Below, piece after piece: positions 61,182 through 64,000 of a DNA stretch of 64,000 nt; the stretch's first letter is position 1, and each line of letters opens with the position of its first letter. The stretch comes from Enoplolaimus lenunculus. Taxonomy: Eukaryota; Nematoda; Enoplea; Enoplida; Thoracostomopsidae. Under the pieces are notes generated by a model. It saw nothing but the letters and a program-made list of their open reading frames with translations. It did not search any database and was not told where the DNA came from. The position numbers and the translations under genes are program-made. The stretch is from NCBI GenBank assembly GCA_030248215.1, contig JASANG010003672.1, positions 62,001 to 126,000 on the forward strand. Direction: 5' to 3'.

Positions 61182-61250
61182 CCCGACACTGGCTTGGTAT
61201 TTATTTTGACAGACAGAAAAGGCAACTGTTTATCCAGTTATATATTGTAG
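61182..61250 (-). promoter_or_regulatory. Possible 5' UTR and TATA-like motif of the giant gene
   Basis: Upstream of the ATG an in-frame stop lies about 50 bases away, consistent with a 5' UTR. A TATATAA motif on the minus strand lies at about 61238-61246. An AG at about 61230 after GGATAAAC could instead be a cis- or trans-splice acceptor. Either reading is weak without transcript data. Confidence 0.25.
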
Positions 61251-61377
61251 TCGCAATAAGTGCTTATAACTCCTTATATCGGACTTTACATCTCTGACGC
61301 ATGACAGTTTTAGAAGCAACTATAGAATCAAACTTTTAGAAAACAGCGTTAAAGCAATTAATATTTTGATTATAGAT

Positions 61378-62444
61378 AGGCACCGGATATCCGGATATGA
61401 AAAATATCCAGATATGTATCCGAAATGAAACATGAATCCGGATATCCGGATATCCGGATATCCGCCCGATATCCGAAATGGTTTGTCTAAAAATTTTATT
61501 GGAATAATTTGCATGGTTTCACCACCAAAGTAGCTGGAGCTGACGAAAAAATTCTGTATCCAAACATTAGTCAGAATATTAAACCACATTCTTGCATAAT
61601 TGTTCCATGATCATTCAAAATCTTTATTTCTTAACTAAAACATACCAATGACTTCGTATTTTTAGCTCATCTTAAAATTAACACAGCGAAGTTTTTGCAT
61701 CAAACACTACTATATATTAGCACAAAATGAATTTCATAATATGGGTGCCAAGCAGAATCAAAATGTTACCGTTGAAATGCAATTACTGTAGTGAACAGAA
61801 TAAGAGGGGGCTGATACTTATTTGACCTCTCAGAGGGTACCCCCTGTTATTCGGTTACGGACTGTTATTCATTTTTATCCCGTCCTTCGCCACTGTTCGT
61901 TACTCATATATCCCGTATCGTAACTAACCCTTGAATTGAATGTTTATTTGCCTTGTATCAAAAGCTTTAGCCATAATGCAAGTATTACAAACGTATTTTG
62001 AAAACTTAAGCACGCTTCAAAGTTTTGAACCCACCTTTATTTGGTTCTGGAGTCTTTTGTGCGCTGCAATTAGGAATAATTGACATTTATGGACTCTAAT
62101 TAGGGTTTAGGGACTCTATGCGCTTACGGACTCTTATTAGGGATCCGGACTTCTATTGATTGGGACTCAAAATGGGTACCCCATCTTATTCGGGTCACTA
62201 CAGTACTGGAATAATAAATACCGACTTTTAGAATTGTATCTTTTATATTTATATCAATTTGCTTGAGGGTCAGCGTACTTCCTTTAGAGCAACAAGTTAA
62301 ACGAAAATTAAGGTTCGGAGACTCAAAAAACAGAAAATCGCGTTTCGGATATCCGAAATAGAAAATTTCATTTCGGATATCCGGATAAATATCCGGCAAG
62401 AATTGCCGGATATCCGGATATGAAAAAATATCCGGTGCCCATAA
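61378..62444. mobile_element. hAT-like element with GATATCCGGATATCC termini
   Basis: GGCACCGGATATCCGGATAT at left and AAAATATCCGGTGCCC at right. GGCACCGG-type ends with self-complementary runs fit non-autonomous hAT elements. Family C copy 4 is nested in it. Confidence 0.65.
61785..62207. mobile_element. Element family C, copy 4
   Basis: TACTGTAGTGAACAGAATAA at left and TTATTCGGGTCACTACAGTA at right, inserted within the GGATATCC element at 61378-62444. Confidence 0.75.
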
Positions 62445-63155
62445 CTAATTTTAATATATACTAATTCTCACTTTAACACAGTTTTAGAACTGTATTCAAA
62501 TTATCTTTCTACTTGTGATACAAATAAATAATTTTGCAACGCAAACATTGATTTCAAGTTCAACAACACATGACCATTTTATACGCAACAGCTTAATTGG
62601 CAAGTTCTGAAAATGCTGTTAAGATACATTCAAAGCCTGAATGTCCTTAATAGAAATATATAATATATACCAAGCTGCTAATTCTGTTTTGCATTCTCAA
62701 TGCTATGAATACACTGCAGTGATGTCCACAACTTGAAACACATGCGCCAATGTTACGTTAAGGACCGTAACTAGATTAAACATATTCGTAAGCCTAAGCG
62801 CAAAAATAAGGGTTAACCATCCTAGCTGTTAATCATACATATAATCCAAGGCCTATTACCAAATGTGTGTGAAATATAATTCATTTGTTCTATGCTCAGT
62901 TCAAACAAGTGAACAGGTTTGTTGTCTTAGTTGTTTTTGAAAGACAGTTGGAACTGTGCCCATTAACATAAACTTTATAGTTGAGTTTTCTCGAAATACA
63001 TAAACGACCAGTTATTTTAGAATTTAATTTCAGTATTTCAGCATTAAACATATTTAATTTTTGAGGAAAATAAAAGCTGGAAATTATAGTTTCGTCGCCT
63101 GATGTATTGCGATTCAATAGTGTAAATTGGAACGTCCAACAATTCTGAAACTGTA
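62445..63155. other. No gene or repeat recognised
   Basis: AT-rich sequence. A 73-codon minus-strand open frame (62896-63117) has no recognisable motif and no supporting splice sites. Confidence 0.6.
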
Positions 63156-63546
63156 TACTGTAGTGACCCGAATAGGAGGAGAGACGTATGTTTATTTGGC
63201 CTCTCCACAGAGTATCCCTCTGTTATTCAGTTACGGACTGTTATTTATTTTCAACTTGCCTTCCGCCATCTTTCGTTACTGATATATATACGGTATTGCA
63301 ACTAATCCGTTGAATTAAACGTTTTTGCCTTGCATCAAAAGCTTGAGCGATAATGCAAGTTTATACTTTGGAATGTTCCTTTCAAAACTCAAGTACGCTT
63401 TAAAGTTTAGAACTCAAATTATTTGGTCCTGTTGTCATTTATGCGCTACAATACAGACTCTTATTAGAGATAACTCCTATTGATTGGGACTCAAAATGGG
63501 GACCCCCATCTTATTACACCCCTCTTATTCGGGTCGCTAAAGTATT
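63156..63546. mobile_element. Element family C, copy 5
   Basis: TACTGTAGTGACCCGAATAG at left; TTATTCGGGTCGCTAAAGTA at right. A further weak relic of the family is at about 63800-63895. Confidence 0.75.
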
Positions 63547-64000
63547 GTGGACGTTCGGGCATTCTTTGTGACATTTAAAAATCCGCATGCAGTTTTGTGA
63601 TAACTCTATTAGTCAGCGTGTAATTGACAGTATGGTAGAATTATGGATGTGAGGAGTGAACGAATGGCGACGTTGTGCGGCATATATAATTAATTAGAGT
63701 CCATAAGAAACCCCAAAGCTAAAGAATGTCTTCTATTGCTCAAATATGAAACGGACAGCAAGACAAAAGGGTTGTGGGTCCAAATACATATAAGATTAAA
63801 TAAAAAGACCATTGCATAAACCGAATATCAGGTTTTTTCTGGAGAGGCAAAATAAATATCAGGCTGTCCCCTCATCTGATTCACGGCGCTATAATGTTGT
63901 GCAGAAAAGTGTACAGAAACCAAAAATTAAACCTAGAAGCATATATACTTTACAAACTGCAAAGTGAAATAATTTTCACAATTGCTATACGACAGCGAAA

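Noticed and set aside
62896-63117. 73-codon minus-strand frame as an upstream exon of the giant gene
   Set aside because: No domain signal and no matching donor; exon 1 already has a plausible start with an upstream in-frame stop.
1-64000. Retroviral or LTR element, Polinton or other capsid-bearing element
   Set aside because: I saw no reverse transcriptase, integrase, capsid or polymerase motif and no long direct terminal repeats.

Overview
The window is animal nuclear DNA. It is AT-rich, with short exons (50-290 bp), GT-AG introns mostly of 0.3-1.5 kb, and introns full of small non-autonomous DNA transposons and tRNA-derived repeats. Nothing looks bacterial, organellar or viral. The gene style fits an invertebrate (a tunicate or another marine invertebrate is my guess), but no sequence here fixes the phylum.

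One very large minus-strand gene fills almost everything. I read 65 exons by hand, from a probable start codon at 61181 to position 208, where the gene runs off the left edge. All but three of the exon-exon joins keep the reading frame, and the sum is about 8.8 kb of coding sequence, or about 2,940 residues without the C-terminus. In protein order it has: a short N-terminus with a myristoylation-like start (exon 1); six cupredoxin-like (plastocyanin-fold) domains (exons 2-18, 60.5-44.2 kb); one chitobiase C-terminal-like beta domain with the IYYTLDGSYP signature (exons 19-21); two fibronectin type III (FN3) domains (exons 22-26); a charged Ser/Thr/Lys-rich linker (exons 26-30, 36.1-33.3 kb); about sixteen more FN3 domains (exons 31-58); a short helical insert (exons 58-60); and at least two or three more FN3 domains (exons 61-65). 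No signal peptide or membrane segment is visible in the part seen, so an intracellular scaffold is the simplest guess. I do not recognise this combination as a named family. The function is unknown.

The cupredoxin domains keep the fold signatures (for example DRVWWIWE and HTFVDPGLYYYF) but appear to have lost the type-1 copper cysteine, so they are probably structural.

The introns carry many repeat families with several copies each: a palindromic MITE of about 220 bp (ten copies); MITEs with CGACAA ends or with CAGGGGCGGAAC ends, both with TTAGGC-like hexamers inside; a TACTGTAGTGACCC element (five clear copies); a TTAA-flanked piggyBac-type MITE that encloses a tRNA-like module; GGCGCCGTCC fold-backs; a hAT relic with transposase remnant and 8-bp target duplication; tRNA-like SINEs; and two coding-period minisatellites. 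None of these was seen inside a recognised exon. To the right of 61.2 kb there is no gene I can support, only nested DNA elements.
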